Assembly (NCBI GenBank): GCA_900541395.1
Contig: UQJT01000012.1
Span: 1 to 64,000 of the forward strand
Source of the DNA: an uncultured Desulfovibrio sp.
GTDB taxonomy: Bacteria; Desulfobacterota; Desulfovibrionia; Desulfovibrionales; Desulfovibrionaceae
Reading direction: 5' to 3'
DNA: 64,000 nucleotides
Positions 49,188-58,651 of this stretch are shown here, piece after piece; position 1 is the first letter of the stretch; the number at the start of each line of letters is the position of its first letter. The position numbers and the translations under genes were made by a program. The notes beneath the pieces are model-generated. The model ran no database searches, was not told the origin of the DNA, and saw only the letters and a list, made by a program, of their open reading frames with translations.

Positions 49188-50546
49188 ATGCTCCGCTGTT
49201 GCGTTCCCCTGGCCGTCATGGCCGTCACCCTGACGCTTTCCGGCTGCCTCCACAGTCGCCCGTCTCTCCCCGCCGACGGCGCGGATGCGACGCCCTTCCC
49301 CATCCTGCTCCGGCCCGACGGCAGTCGGGTATCGGCCGCCGAATTCCGCGCGCTGGTCCCCTCCTACAACTATATTCTGGCCGCCGAGGAACACACCAAC
49401 CGCTGCCATCATCAGGCCCAGGCCGCCCTGCTGGCCGAGGCCCGCGCCGCCTGGCGAGACGCCGCGCGCGGGGCGGCCCACGCCGATCCGTCCGCGGCCG
49501 CCCCCGTCCTGGCCCTGGAAATGCTGCCTGCCGAGGCAAACGACGCGCTGGCCGTACTGGACGCCGATCCCCGTTCACGCGCGGACCTGGCGCACAACGC
49601 GCCGTGGAATTCTCTGTGGATCGAGTCCTGGGGCTATCCCTTCGACCTGTATCAGTCTGTGTTCCTTGCGGCCGACGCCGGAGCGACGGACGCGGCCCTG
49701 CCCGTGCGCGGGCTCAATCTGCCCCGACGAGTGGTCCAGGCCGTCATGCGCGGCGGGTTGGAAGCCGTGGCCCAGGAAGATCGGCACCTGCTGCCCACAG
49801 ATATGCCGCCCATGCCGCCGGAGCAGCTTGAGGCCCTGGCCCCCTACAAAGCCGTTCATGCCGAGTTTCAGACGACAAAGCCGGACGCCTTCACGCCGGA
49901 TGCCGCTTTCGACCGGGGTAATCATTTTGAATTGGTCATGCGCTTGTGGGATAACGGCATGGGCCTGACCGCGGCTCGTCTGCGCGCCGAGCTCGAACGC
50001 CCGGTATTTCTCTTGGCCGGATGGGGGCACGCCAGCCCGAACTGGGGCATTCCCCGGGCCATCCGCCATTATGACCCCGCAGCCACAGTACTCACCATCA
50101 CCCCCGTTCCGGACAACATCAGTGAAACCGAAGCGCGCTCGGGTTTATTGCCCGAACAGGCCCTCAAGGCCCCAACGCGGACCGATATTCGAGACCGGCT
50201 CTTTCTGTTCTGCCCGCCCGCGCCGCCGCGCGCACGTCTGGGCTTCACCCTCCGCCCGGAAGCCGACGCGGAGGGAATCGCGGTGGACGCCGTGACCCCG
50301 GACAGCACGGCTGCACGAGCGGGGTTACGCCCCGGGGACCACCTGCTTGAGGCAGACGGGACGCCCGTTCGCACAGCCCGCGACGTGCACCGGGCAGCCG
50401 TGTCGGCTCTGACTCGACATGACGATCTGCGCCTGCTGGTACTCCGGCCGGAGGGCGGTCCCGTTGTTCTGACGTTGCCCCTGCCTCGTTCGTCCGAGGG
50501 CAGGTCCGCATCCGGAGCACTATCCGGGACGCCCGGTCGTCCCTGA
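49188..50546 (+). CDS. ChaN-like lipoprotein with C-terminal PDZ domain
   Basis: A 452-residue exported lipoprotein: signal peptide with lipobox LSGC (C20). Residues about 35-290 are a ChaN-like (haem-binding uptake) domain, seen from YILAAEEHTNRCHHQAQAAL, PVLALEMLPAEA, the WGYPFDLYQSVF region and VFLLAGWGHAS with a conserved histidine. Residues about 340-425 form a PDZ domain (GIAVDAVTPDSTAARAGLRPGDHLLEADG). The combination suggests an envelope protein that binds haem or a metal ligand and engages partner tails. Start set by GGGAGG; neighbours give no pathway. Confidence 0.82.
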   Translation: MLRCCVPLAVMAVTLTLSGCLHSRPSLPADGADATPFPILLRPDGSRVSAAEFRALVPSYNYILAAEEHTNRCHHQAQAALLAEARAAWRDAARGAAHADPSAAAPVLALEMLPAEANDALAVLDADPRSRADLAHNAPWNSLWIESWGYPFDLYQSVFLAADAGATDAALPVRGLNLPRRVVQAVMRGGLEAVAQEDRHLLPTDMPPMPPEQLEALAPYKAVHAEFQTTKPDAFTPDAAFDRGNHFELVMRLWDNGMGLTAARLRAELERPVFLLAGWGHASPNWGIPRAIRHYDPAATVLTITPVPDNISETEARSGLLPEQALKAPTRTDIRDRLFLFCPPAPPRARLGFTLRPEADAEGIAVDAVTPDSTAARAGLRPGDHLLEADGTPVRTARDVHRAAVSALTRHDDLRLLVLRPEGGPVVLTLPLPRSSEGRSASGALSGTPGRP

Positions 50547-50613
50547 AATATGTCTTGTGAAGACGCCTGCTTCCAGGCTATCATAACCTCCGTCTTTTTC
50601 CATGGAGGAAAAC

Positions 50614-51531
50614 ATGTTCAAACCCGATAAACACCATCTTGTCATCGTGGGCAAGACGCTGTCCATACAGATTATCCTGTTCTGCGCCATCCTGTTCGTC
50701 GTATGGGGCGCGCAGAAGGTCTATTCGCTTATCGATCCTGTCAGCTTCCCCCAGGCCTACCAGGTCACGGTGACCGAGGGCATGAGCGATCACGAAAAAG
50801 GCAAGGAGCTTATCGACGCTCTCACCGCCCGTATGCGCTACGAGCTGAATTCCACCTTCGGATGGACCGCCAACGATCTTCTGTTCAACAAATACGTGCT
50901 GGACAACCGGGCGTATCGTCAGTTCGGCACCTACGTGGCCACCAAGATGCTGCTGGACCATTATTCCACGGTCATCGCCAAGCTGGGCAACAACGATCGC
51001 GAAAACGACAGCCTGTACAACGCCCGCCTCAACTACTTCGCCATCAGTCCCAAGCGTTGGGGGATTCTGTTCTTCCCTTCGGCGGAAGGCTCCTACGAAA
51101 AAGCCCTCAAACTGGTGGATCAGTACAAGCTCGAACTGGATGAAGGCAAAGCCGTCTACAACTGCCGTACCGACGACATCTATTCGGCCTTCAATCTTGT
51201 GTTGGGCGAAACCGTGTTCGGCTACGCCCTGGGCCTGCTCCAAAACAGCCAGGACCTGCCCTTCTACACCCTGGACAATCGCATCTATGAGGCCCAGGGC
51301 GTTATGCTGGTGGTACGCGACTACATCAAGGCTCTGTATGAGCTGTACCCGGAAATTGCGACCAAAAACAACGCGGCCAATATGGAAGAGGCCCTGCGCT
51401 ATCTGGATCTCATCGCCGAGTACAATCCGCTGTACATCACCTCGGCCTTCAATTCCGGCGAACTCATCATTTCGTACATGCTGTTCGCCCGCAACCGGCT
51501 GGAAGACATCCGCGACAGTATCCGCATCTGA
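50614..51531 (+). CDS. DUF2333 membrane-anchored protein
   Basis: A 305-residue protein with one N-terminal membrane helix (VGKTLSIQIILFCAILFVVWG) and a large helical domain outside. The blocks MRYELNSTFGWTANDLLFNKY, LDNRAYRQFGTYVATKMLLDHYS and SAFNSGELIISYMLFARNRLEDI place it in DUF2333, a family frequent in Deltaproteobacteria and other Gram-negatives with no assigned role. The ATG at 50614 follows GGAGGAAAAC; an ATG at 50602 overlaps that site. Confidence 0.88.
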   Translation: MFKPDKHHLVIVGKTLSIQIILFCAILFVVWGAQKVYSLIDPVSFPQAYQVTVTEGMSDHEKGKELIDALTARMRYELNSTFGWTANDLLFNKYVLDNRAYRQFGTYVATKMLLDHYSTVIAKLGNNDRENDSLYNARLNYFAISPKRWGILFFPSAEGSYEKALKLVDQYKLELDEGKAVYNCRTDDIYSAFNLVLGETVFGYALGLLQNSQDLPFYTLDNRIYEAQGVMLVVRDYIKALYELYPEIATKNNAANMEEALRYLDLIAEYNPLYITSAFNSGELIISYMLFARNRLEDIRDSIRI

Positions 51532-51598
51532 CGCGCCCGAGTTCGCCCTGAAATATCTGATGGGCAATATCATCCGGCACCAAATCATCCGTGCCGCG

Positions 51599-51751
51599 TT
51601 AGAGCATTTTCCCATTGAAAATGCTCTGCCGACTGCGCGAGCAGGCGGCCGCCGCGAAGGCATAAACGTAATTTATTTGCGCTGTTACATGCCGAAGCGA
51701 GTGTGTCTTTCAGCTTTGACTTTGTAAAAAGTCAAAGCGAATCCGCTCTAA
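51599..51751 (+). repeat. Dispersed TAGAGC-terminated repeat, copy A2
   Basis: 153 bases from TTAGAGC to GCTCTAA with a hairpin near each end: AGAGCATTTTC-ccatt-GAAAATGCTCT (51601-51627) and CTTTGACTTT-gt-AAAAAGTCAAAG (51716-51739). It is a full-length homolog of the inverse complement of copy A1 (14231-14380). It occupies about half of the 323-base gap between the DUF2333 gene and the MogA-like gene; the rest shows nothing recognisable. Confidence 0.75.
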
Positions 51752-51854
51752 AAGGCGTCGGCGTACAGCGATACGACTGGCGTCACCCGGGCAACGCGGC
51801 CGACGGCGAGGCCGGACGACGGCAGCTCTTTCCGGCCGAGGTGGAACGAACGGT

Positions 51855-52628
51855 CTAGCCCCCGCAATCAACAGGATCTCCGGCCAATTTTTCCAGCGCA
51901 TGCGGCAGGGCGGGAAGAGCGGCGGCCAGATTTTCGGCGGCGGCCCGCACGCTGCCGGGCAGGGCGAGCACCAGACAGGCCCCCACGGTCCCGGCCAGGG
52001 CGCGGGACAGGGCAGCGTGCGGAGTCTTGGCCAAACTGGCCTGCATCATGGCCTGTTCAAAGCCGGGCACGCGCCGATCGAGCACGGGCAACAGAGCCTC
52101 CGGCGTAAGATCGCGGGGGGCCAGGCCGGTGCCTCCGGTGCTCACGATCAAATCGTATCCCTGGCCCGCGGCCAGTTCCAACACCAGGGCCCGCAGGGCG
52201 GCCGGTTCATCGGGCAGCAGGAAGCGCTGTTCGTGGCACAGCGGCAGAGCGGCGCGCAAAGCCTCCTGCAAAGCCGGGCCGCTCCGGTCTTCGCGCTGTC
52301 CCGCGTACCCCTTGTCGGACAGAGTGACCACGGCGACGGCGTATCCCGAACGGGAGACGGACAGGGTGCGGGCTTCGGCCGGGCCGTCCCCGTCCGGAAG
52401 CCGGTCCGTCAGGGCCCGCAGCAGGGGACAAGGCCGCTCCAGGCCGGGAAAAAACGCGCGGCCGACAACCCGAAAACAGGGCCCTTCTTCTCCGAGCAGA
52501 GTCCCCACGGCCAGACGGGGGCGAGGACCTTCCTCCACATGGGCGGGAAAAAGCGCGGCGGCGGGGGCAAGAGGCAGTATGTCCCCGGCGCGACAGGGAC
52601 GAGGACGCAACGACAGGGCGGCGGGCAT
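51855..52628 (-). CDS. MogA/MoaB-type molybdopterin adenylyltransferase with N-terminal extension
   Basis: Residues about 95-257 match MogA/MoaB, which adenylylates molybdopterin before molybdenum insertion: VAVVTLSDKGYAGQREDRSG, DLIVSTGGTGLAPRDLTPEA and FEQAMMQASLAKTPHAALSR. Residues 1-90 are an extra, proline- and arginine-rich domain (CRAGDILPLAPAAALFP, PRLAVGTLLGEEGPCFRVVG) that looks like a small beta domain of uncertain identity. Total 257 residues. The start at 52628 has GGAG at the right distance. Divergent from nikR. Confidence 0.87.
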   Translation of the reverse strand: MPAALSLRPRPCRAGDILPLAPAAALFPAHVEEGPRPRLAVGTLLGEEGPCFRVVGRAFFPGLERPCPLLRALTDRLPDGDGPAEARTLSVSRSGYAVAVVTLSDKGYAGQREDRSGPALQEALRAALPLCHEQRFLLPDEPAALRALVLELAAGQGYDLIVSTGGTGLAPRDLTPEALLPVLDRRVPGFEQAMMQASLAKTPHAALSRALAGTVGACLVLALPGSVRAAAENLAAALPALPHALEKLAGDPVDCGG

Positions 52629-52824
52629 GGCGAACTCCGGCAGTTGGAATGTGGACGGGGCGCGCCCCGGGGTCGGACGGCAAACCGGCATCCGCCCCTT
52701 GAGGGCCGGGCCGGGCTGATGTATCGTTCCGTCGATCTTTACCGCGCCCGGCGTTTCTTCACAAGCGCCGGAAACACGTTGTTTCGTCCGCGAACGTCCG
52801 GCGCGCCGCGCCGATGAGGTAACC

Positions 52825-53280
52825 ATGAGCGAACTGGTACGCTTCGGCGTTTCCCTGGAACAGGACCTGTTGACCGCCTTTGACGAACTCAGCCGCCGCC
52901 GCGGCTACGCCAATCGCTCCGAAGCCCTGCGTCACTGCATACGGCGCGAACTGGCCGACGATCTCACCGCCGATCCCGATGGGGGCGTGGCGGGCGTGCT
53001 GACACTGGTCTACGATCATATGGAAAGCGATCTTCCCCGTCGCCTGACGGCCATGCAGCACGAGGCCCACGATGCCGTGCTGGCCACCCTGCATGTTCAC
53101 CTTGATCTTCACCACTGTCTGGAAGTCATGACCCTGCGCGGCACCGGAACCCAGGTGCGCGAACTGGCCGACCGCCTGCGTTCGGCGCGCGGCGTGTTGC
53201 AGGGCTCCCTGTCCCTGACCCCTATTCAGCGTGACGAAGCCTCCCGCGATCATCACCATCACCACGGAGCGCCCGCATGA
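52825..53280 (+). CDS. nikR: Nickel-responsive regulator NikR
   Basis: Ribbon-helix-helix repressor that senses nickel. The N-terminal RHH domain ([20 protein letters not shown]) and the ACT-like metal domain are clear, and the four high-affinity nickel ligands are conserved with exact spacing: H79, H90, H92, C98. Total 151 residues; the C-terminus carries an added run of five histidines (143-147). The stop overlaps the folE2 start by four bases, linking nickel sensing to that enzyme. Confidence 0.96.
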   Translation: MSELVRFGVSLEQDLLTAFDELSRRRGYANRSEALRHCIRRELADDLTADPDGGVAGVLTLVYDHMESDLPRRLTAMQHEAHDAVLATLHVHLDLHHCLEVMTLRGTGTQVRELADRLRSARGVLQGSLSLTPIQRDEASRDHHHHHGAPA

Positions 53281-54110
53281 TCCCCGCTTTCCCTACGGAC
53301 GAGCGTCCCCTTCAGGACGTGCAGAGCCGACCTGCCGACCTGCCGGTGGATATCGACCGGGTGGGCATTACTTCCTTCCGCCTGCCCCTGGTGGTGCGCG
53401 ACCGCGACCGGGGCCGCCAGCATACCGTGGCTACGGTGGACATGGGCGTGGACCTGCCCGCCGCCTTCAAAGGCACGCACATGAGCCGCTTTGTGGAGGC
53501 GCTGGAACATTGGCGCGAGCATAGCCGGGAGGAGCTGGATTATCCCTCCATGAAACGCCTGCTCGAAGACGTGCGCGATCGCCTGCACGCCCGAAAGGCT
53601 TTTATTACCTTTCGCTTCCCCTATTTCCGGACCAAGGCCGCGCCGATCACGGGCAGCCCCGCGCCTGTGGGCTACGACTGCCGTTTCACCGGCGAGTTGG
53701 ATGGAGATCGACTGGTCTTTCTGTTGGAAATGGACGTGCCGGTGACTACGGTATGTCCCTGTTCCAAGGCCATCAGCCGGGCCGGGGCCCACGGGCAGCG
53801 CGCTCTTGTGCGTATGGCCGTGCGCATGACCAAATTCGAGTGGATGGAGGAATTTATCGACCTGGCCGAGGAATCCGCCTCCGCCCCCGTCTATTCGTTG
53901 CTCAAACGCCGGGACGAAAAGGCCGTCACCGAACAGGCCTATGACAATGCCTATTTTGTGGAGGATGTGGTACGCAACGTGGCCGCACGCCTGGGCGAAC
54001 ACCCTCACGTCGTCTGGTTCCGGGTAGAAGTGGAAAGTTTTGAGTCCATCCATTGCCACAACGCCTTCGCCTGCATCGAGCGAAGTCGCGCCGAGGCCTG
54101 CCCGGCATGA
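53277..54110 (+). CDS. folE2: GTP cyclohydrolase FolE2 (GCYH-IB)
   Basis: Makes dihydroneopterin triphosphate, entry to folate and other pterins including 7-deazaguanine. This is the zinc-independent alternative to FolE; 277 residues. Family motifs: [13 protein letters not shown], the catalytic [14 protein letters not shown] and the C-terminal [14 protein letters not shown]. The ATG at 53277 overlaps nikR by four bases, so both are translated together; the family is known to be metal-regulated elsewhere, which makes a NikR link plausible. Confidence 0.96.
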   Translation: MIPAFPTDERPLQDVQSRPADLPVDIDRVGITSFRLPLVVRDRDRGRQHTVATVDMGVDLPAAFKGTHMSRFVEALEHWREHSREELDYPSMKRLLEDVRDRLHARKAFITFRFPYFRTKAAPITGSPAPVGYDCRFTGELDGDRLVFLLEMDVPVTTVCPCSKAISRAGAHGQRALVRMAVRMTKFEWMEEFIDLAEESASAPVYSLLKRRDEKAVTEQAYDNAYFVEDVVRNVAARLGEHPHVVWFRVEVESFESIHCHNAFACIERSRAEACPA

Positions 54111-54202
54111 ATGAAACAGAAACCGCCTTTCCCCGACGGGCAGCGCCGGAGCGTCAAAAAGCAACAAATATCCAGGCGCACGATATCGAAGTCCGCCAAT
54201 AG
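54107..54202 (+). CDS. Possible 31-residue peptide or gene remnant after folE2
   Basis: An ATG at 54107 overlaps the folE2 stop (ATGA) and opens a 31-codon frame ending TAG. Its last residues ([10 protein letters not shown]) resemble the first strand of an ABC transporter ATPase, and the DNA after the stop still gives short arginine/alanine-rich fragments in shifting frames, so it might be the start of a decayed ATPase gene. Equally it may be chance. Confidence 0.2.
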   Translation: MNETETAFPRRAAPERQKATNIQAHDIEVRQ

Positions 54203-54411
54203 CCGCGCCGTGCGGCTTCGGCTTCAAGGGGCGCGTACGGCTCGGCGCTGTTGCAACGTCGTCAGGACAGAAGACGATGGGCCTGCCGCCCTGGCCCGAC
54301 AGGAAGGCCTCCTTGCATCCTTTTATTTTTTATGAAAAAAAGATAAAGTCTGTTTTTTGCTTGGCGCGGCCCGGCGCGGTCGCGTTCCACCTTTTGCTTC
54401 AGGACCGCAAT
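54203..54411. other. Leader region of the liv operon
   Basis: About 210 bases without a gene. An AT-rich stretch (TTTTATTTTTTATGAAAAAAAG, 54320-54341) probably carries the promoter of livK, but no well-spaced hexamer pair was fixed. Confidence 0.35.
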
Positions 54412-55530
54412 ATGAAAAAAATCCGCTTGGTTGTTCTTGCCGCGTTAATCGGCCTGCTGCCGGTTTCGGCCATGGCCGGCACGTTGCGCATCGGCTTGAT
54501 GTGTCCCCTGACCGGGGGTTGGGCCAGCGAGGGCCAGGACATGCAGCACGTGGTGTCGCTGCTGGTGGACGAAGTGAACAAGGCCGGAGGCATCAAGGGC
54601 AACACCCTGGAACTGGTGGTGGAAGACGACGGCGGCGACCCGCGCACGGCGGCGCTGGCCGCGCAGAAGCTGGCCATCGCCGGAGTATCGGCGGTGATCG
54701 GCACCTACGGTTCCGCTGTGACCGAAGCGGCTCAGAATATTTTGGACGAATCCGAAATCCTGCATATCGCCACGGGGGCCACAAGCGTCCGCCTGACGGA
54801 AAAAGGTCTGGAATATTTCTTCCGCACCAGCCCCCGCGACGACGAGCAGGGCAAGGTGGCCGCGCAGTATATTAAAGATCTGGGGTATAAAAAAATCGCG
54901 ATCGTGCACGACAATTCTTCCTATTCCAAAGGATTGGCCGAAGAAACCCGCGCGGGGCTGGAAAAAGAAGGGGTGGAAATCGTGTTCTTCGACGCCCTGA
55001 CTCCCAAAGAGCGCGACTATTCCGCCATCCTGACCAAATTGCGCTCCGCCGACCCCGATCTGTTCTTTTACCCCGGCTATTACCCCGAAGCGGGACTGCT
55101 GCTTCGTCAGAAAAAGGAAATGGGCTGGGATGTGCCCATGATGGGCGGCGATTCCGTCAATAATGCGGATCTTGTCAAAATTGCCGGGCTTTCTTCCTGC
55201 GAAGGATTCCTGTTTTTCAGCCCTCCCGTTCCCGCGGACCTCACCACCGAACAGGGCAAGGCCTTCATGGCGGCCTATACCAAGGCGTATGAAACCCTGC
55301 CCAACTCCGTGTGGGCTCTTTTGGCGGGCGACGCCTTCAACGTGCTGGTTGAAGCGTTGCGCCACACGGACGGCAGTTCCGACGCCATGGCCGAATACCT
55401 GAAAACCGGGCTCAAGGACTACACCGGCATTACCGGCACCTTCTCCTTCAACGCCAAGGGCGACCGCGTGGGCGATCTGTACCAGCTCTACCAGGTCACC
55501 GCCGAGGGCGAATTCAAGGTCAAAGAATAA
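54412..55530 (+). CDS. livK: Branched-chain amino acid ABC transporter, periplasmic binding protein
   Basis: Periplasmic type I binding protein, 372 residues, with a cleaved signal peptide (KKIRLVVLAALIGLLPVSAMA). The mature protein has LRIGLMCPLTGGWASEGQDM, EVNKAGGIKGNTLELVVEDD, SAVIGTYGSAVTEAA and KKIAIVHDNSSYSKGLAEE, characteristic of LivK/BraC-like proteins. The exact ligand (leucine, isoleucine, valine or another amino acid or small acid) cannot be read from sequence. First of five transporter genes in order K-H-M-G-F. Confidence 0.93.
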   Translation: MKKIRLVVLAALIGLLPVSAMAGTLRIGLMCPLTGGWASEGQDMQHVVSLLVDEVNKAGGIKGNTLELVVEDDGGDPRTAALAAQKLAIAGVSAVIGTYGSAVTEAAQNILDESEILHIATGATSVRLTEKGLEYFFRTSPRDDEQGKVAAQYIKDLGYKKIAIVHDNSSYSKGLAEETRAGLEKEGVEIVFFDALTPKERDYSAILTKLRSADPDLFFYPGYYPEAGLLLRQKKEMGWDVPMMGGDSVNNADLVKIAGLSSCEGFLFFSPPVPADLTTEQGKAFMAAYTKAYETLPNSVWALLAGDAFNVLVEALRHTDGSSDAMAEYLKTGLKDYTGITGTFSFNAKGDRVGDLYQLYQVTAEGEFKVKE

Positions 55531-55548
55531 GTCCGGCTTATGCTTCAT

Positions 55549-55594
55549 CGGGGCCCGCCCCGCACCCCGCCGGGGAACACGATGTTCCCCGGCC
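55549..55594. repeat. GC palindrome repeat matching the guaB-guaA spacer
   Basis: CGGGGCCCGCCCCGCACCCC followed by GCCGGGGAACA-cga-TGTTCCCCGG; the inverse complement matches 39280-39325 (GGCGGGGTGCGGGGC block plus an adjacent CCGGGG hairpin). Lies in the livK-livH gap. Confidence 0.6.
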
Positions 55595-55720
55595 CCTTTA
55601 TGAGGGCCCCCCTTGCATCGCATGGGGCTCGCCCCTACGGACGCGGAGGAATCACTGCCCTGTCGAAGGGAGGTGAAGAAGCCGCCCCCCCCACGGGGAA
55701 TGCTTGCTCCAGGAAAAAAC

Positions 55721-56626
55721 ATGGAACAGTTTCTGCAACAGTTGATCAACGGCTTGGCCATAGGCGGCATCTATGCGCTGGTGGCGCTCGGGTACACCAT
55801 GGTGTACGGGGTGCTCAAGCTCATCAACTTCGCCCACGGCGATCTGTTCACCATCGGGGCCTACCTGGGCATGACCCTGTTCGTCAGCCTGGGGTTGGCG
55901 GGCAAGGTGCCGCCGTGGATCGCCATCCCGCTGGTGGCGCTTATGGTCATGGGCCTGGTGGCGCTTCTGGGCTGGGTGCTGGAGCGGGCGGCCTACCGCC
56001 CCCTGCGCAAGGCCAACCGCCTGTCCGCCGTGGTGTCGGCCCTGGGGGCCTCCATTTTCTTCCAGAACGCGGTGATGTTGATCTGGGGAGCGCAGTACCG
56101 GGTATACCCCGAGGCCATGCGCCCCTCGGCCATCCTGCATCTGTTCGGCATGGGCATCCCGGCCATCCGCATTATCCTTATCGCGGCCTCGGTGCTGCTT
56201 ATGCTGGCCCTGTATTGGTTCATCAACCGTACCCGCACGGGCACGGCCATCCGGGCGGCGGCCATAGACCAGGGCGCGGCCCGCCTGATGGGCATCAACG
56301 TGGACCGCATCATCGCCCTGGTGTTTCTGATCGGGCCAGGCCTGGGCGGCGTGGCCGGGGTCATGGTGGGGCTGGCCTACGGTCAGATTGATTTCAACAT
56401 GGGCTTTTCTTACGGACTTAAGGCTTTTACCGCCGCCATCCTGGGCGGCATCGGCAACATCCCCGGCGCCATGCTCGGCGGCATGCTGCTGGGACTCATC
56501 GAAACCCTGGGTGCAGCCTACCTGACCATAGCCTGGAAGGACGCCCTGTCCTTCCTGGTGCTTATTCTCATCCTCATCATTCGTCCCACGGGCATTCTCG
56601 GCGAACGGGTGGCCGACAAATTATGA
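55721..56626 (+). CDS. livH: Branched-chain amino acid ABC transporter permease
   Basis: Inner-membrane permease of 301 residues with about eight helices. INGLAIGGIYALVALGYTMVYGVLKLINFAHGD is the LivH signature, and the cytosolic EAA-like loop (RAAAIDQGAARLMGINVDRI) contacts the ATPases. The ATG at 55721 has AGGAAAAAAC upstream. It is separated from livK by a repeat and overlaps livM by four bases. Confidence 0.95.
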   Translation: MEQFLQQLINGLAIGGIYALVALGYTMVYGVLKLINFAHGDLFTIGAYLGMTLFVSLGLAGKVPPWIAIPLVALMVMGLVALLGWVLERAAYRPLRKANRLSAVVSALGASIFFQNAVMLIWGAQYRVYPEAMRPSAILHLFGMGIPAIRIILIAASVLLMLALYWFINRTRTGTAIRAAAIDQGAARLMGINVDRIIALVFLIGPGLGGVAGVMVGLAYGQIDFNMGFSYGLKAFTAAILGGIGNIPGAMLGGMLLGLIETLGAAYLTIAWKDALSFLVLILILIIRPTGILGERVADKL

Positions 56627-57687
56627 CGCGCTTTCTTTTTCCCTCCATTCCCGATCGCGCCCGCATTCCGGCCCTGCTGATTCTGGCGCTGGTCATGGGC
56701 TTCTTGCCCCAGGGGCTCAACCCCTACTGGATCGACGTATTTGTCAGCATCGGTCTGGGCACGCTGCTTTCGCTATCGCTCAACGTCATCCTGGGCCAGG
56801 CGGGCATCTTCAACATGGGGCACGCGGCCTTTTACGCCGTGGGAGCTTATGTCACGGCCATCCTCAACACCCGGTTCGGCATCCCCGTGCTGTGGCTCAT
56901 CCCTGTGGCCGGAGCGGCGGCGGGTCTGTTCGCCCTGGTGGTGGCCCGGCCCATCATTCACCTGCGCGGCGACTACCTGTTGGTGGTGACCATCGGCATT
57001 GTGGAAATCGTGCGCATCGCCCTGACCAACGACGTATGGGGCCTGACCGGCGGAGCCAACGGCATTTTCGGCATTTCCCGACCCGAACTGTTCGGAATAA
57101 AAATCAAGAAAGGCATCCAGTTTTATTATCTCATCTGGGGCGCGGTGGGGGTCACCGTGTTGCTTTTTTCGTGGCTCGACCGGTCGCGCTTCGGCCGCGC
57201 CCTGTCCTGCATCAAGGAGGACGACGTAGCCGCCGAGGGCTGCGGCGTCAATGTGGCGGCTTATAAGCTGGCTGCCTTTGTGCTGGGCGCCTTCTGGGCG
57301 GGCATGACGGGAACCCTCTTCGCGGCCAAAATGACCATTATTTCGCCGGGTTCGTTCACTTTTTGGGATTCGGTGCTGCTGTTCGCGGCCGTCATTCTGG
57401 GCGGGGGCAGTCAGGCGGGGGTAATTTTGGGGGCCTTCCTGGTCTATGGCCTGCCGGAATTTTTCCGCGACTTCGCCAGCGCGCGCATGCTCATTTTCGG
57501 CCTGGCCCTTATGATCATGATGATCATCCGGCCCCAGGGCATACTGCCGCCCCGCCCCAGGCGCTACGACGTGCGCGCCTTTCTGGCTCGACGGGCCGCA
57601 GGCGACGACGTGCTTCCGCAGGGCGCGACACGCCCGGACCGGGGAGCGCAAACGACGAGCGCCCCAAACGTCGGGGAGGGCGCATGA
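56623..57687 (+). CDS. livM: Branched-chain amino acid ABC transporter permease
   Basis: Second permease subunit, 354 residues, LivM type: [32 protein letters not shown] and the coupling loop [19 protein letters not shown]. The last about 45 residues form a cytosolic, arginine-rich tail beyond the usual end. ATGA overlaps at both ends with livH and livG. Confidence 0.95.
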   Translation: MTRFLFPSIPDRARIPALLILALVMGFLPQGLNPYWIDVFVSIGLGTLLSLSLNVILGQAGIFNMGHAAFYAVGAYVTAILNTRFGIPVLWLIPVAGAAAGLFALVVARPIIHLRGDYLLVVTIGIVEIVRIALTNDVWGLTGGANGIFGISRPELFGIKIKKGIQFYYLIWGAVGVTVLLFSWLDRSRFGRALSCIKEDDVAAEGCGVNVAAYKLAAFVLGAFWAGMTGTLFAAKMTIISPGSFTFWDSVLLFAAVILGGGSQAGVILGAFLVYGLPEFFRDFASARMLIFGLALMIMMIIRPQGILPPRPRRYDVRAFLARRAAGDDVLPQGATRPDRGAQTTSAPNVGEGA

Positions 57688-58448
57688 ACACCCTGCTCCG
57701 CCTGGAAAACGTCACCAAAACTTTCGGCGGCCTGGTGGCCGTGAACGACGTATCCTTCACCGTGGAGGAAGGCGGCGTTATGGGCATCATCGGTCCCAAC
57801 GGCGCGGGCAAAACCACGGTGTTCAACCTGATCACCGGTAATTATACGCCCGATACGGGCCGCATCCTGTTCCGCGATATCTCCCTGGTGGGACGCAAGC
57901 CGCACCAGATTGTCAGCCTGGGCGTGGCCCGAACCTTCCAGTCCATACGTCTGTTCCCCACTCTGCCCGCCCTGGAAAACGTGCTGGCAGGACGCCACTG
58001 CCGCATGCGGGCGGGGCTTTTGTCCTCCATGTTTCGCACGCCGGGCCAGCGGCGCGAGGAAAAGGCCGCCGTGGATCGGGCCATGCGCGAACTGGAATTC
58101 GTGGGCCTGGCCGAATTCTGGAACGAACAGGGCGGCAGCCTGTCCTACGGCAACCAGCGCCTGCTGGAAATGGCCCGGGCATTGGCCTCGGACCCGGCCC
58201 TGATCATCCTGGACGAACCGGCGGGCAGCATGAATCAACCCGAAACCGAAGTGCTTATCCGCCTTATTGAAGCCATCCGCCGCCGGGGCATTACCGTCAT
58301 GCTCATCGAACACGACATGGGGCTGGTTATGAAGGTATGCGAAAAGCTGGTGGTGCTCGAATACGGAGCGAAGATAGCCGACGGCACGCCCGAGGCGGTA
58401 CGCAACGATCCGAAGGTTATTGAAGCTTACCTGGGACAAGACGACTGA
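57684..58448 (+). CDS. livG: Branched-chain amino acid ABC transporter ATP-binding protein
   Basis: ATPase of 254 residues: Walker [10 protein letters not shown], Walker [14 protein letters not shown]-loop IEHDMGLVM and the LivG-specific insert region after [18 protein letters not shown]. The signature motif reads [15 protein letters not shown], a known LivG variant of LSGGQ. Coupled to livM by ATGA. Confidence 0.96.
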   Translation: MNTLLRLENVTKTFGGLVAVNDVSFTVEEGGVMGIIGPNGAGKTTVFNLITGNYTPDTGRILFRDISLVGRKPHQIVSLGVARTFQSIRLFPTLPALENVLAGRHCRMRAGLLSSMFRTPGQRREEKAAVDRAMRELEFVGLAEFWNEQGGSLSYGNQRLLEMARALASDPALIILDEPAGSMNQPETEVLIRLIEAIRRRGITVMLIEHDMGLVMKVCEKLVVLEYGAKIADGTPEAVRNDPKVIEAYLGQDD

Positions 58449-58651
58449 CGAGACAGGCTCGCCGCCCCTGCCTATAGCCTGCGGAACAGCAACGCGGGCT
58501 TTGTCGTCAGTCCGGAACCGTGCGGAACACGGGCTGTTTCTGCGATAGCGCATGGCGTGCCGCCACGCGGCCCTTATCGGCAGCCTCATCCTCGAATAAG
58601 GCCACAGTTTTTCGAGGAAGAGCGAACAGGGCGCAAGGAAGGAGAAATCAC

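Noticed and set aside
54111..54335. 74-codon plus-strand open frame downstream of folE2
   Set aside because: Arginine-rich product with no family features and no ribosome binding site.
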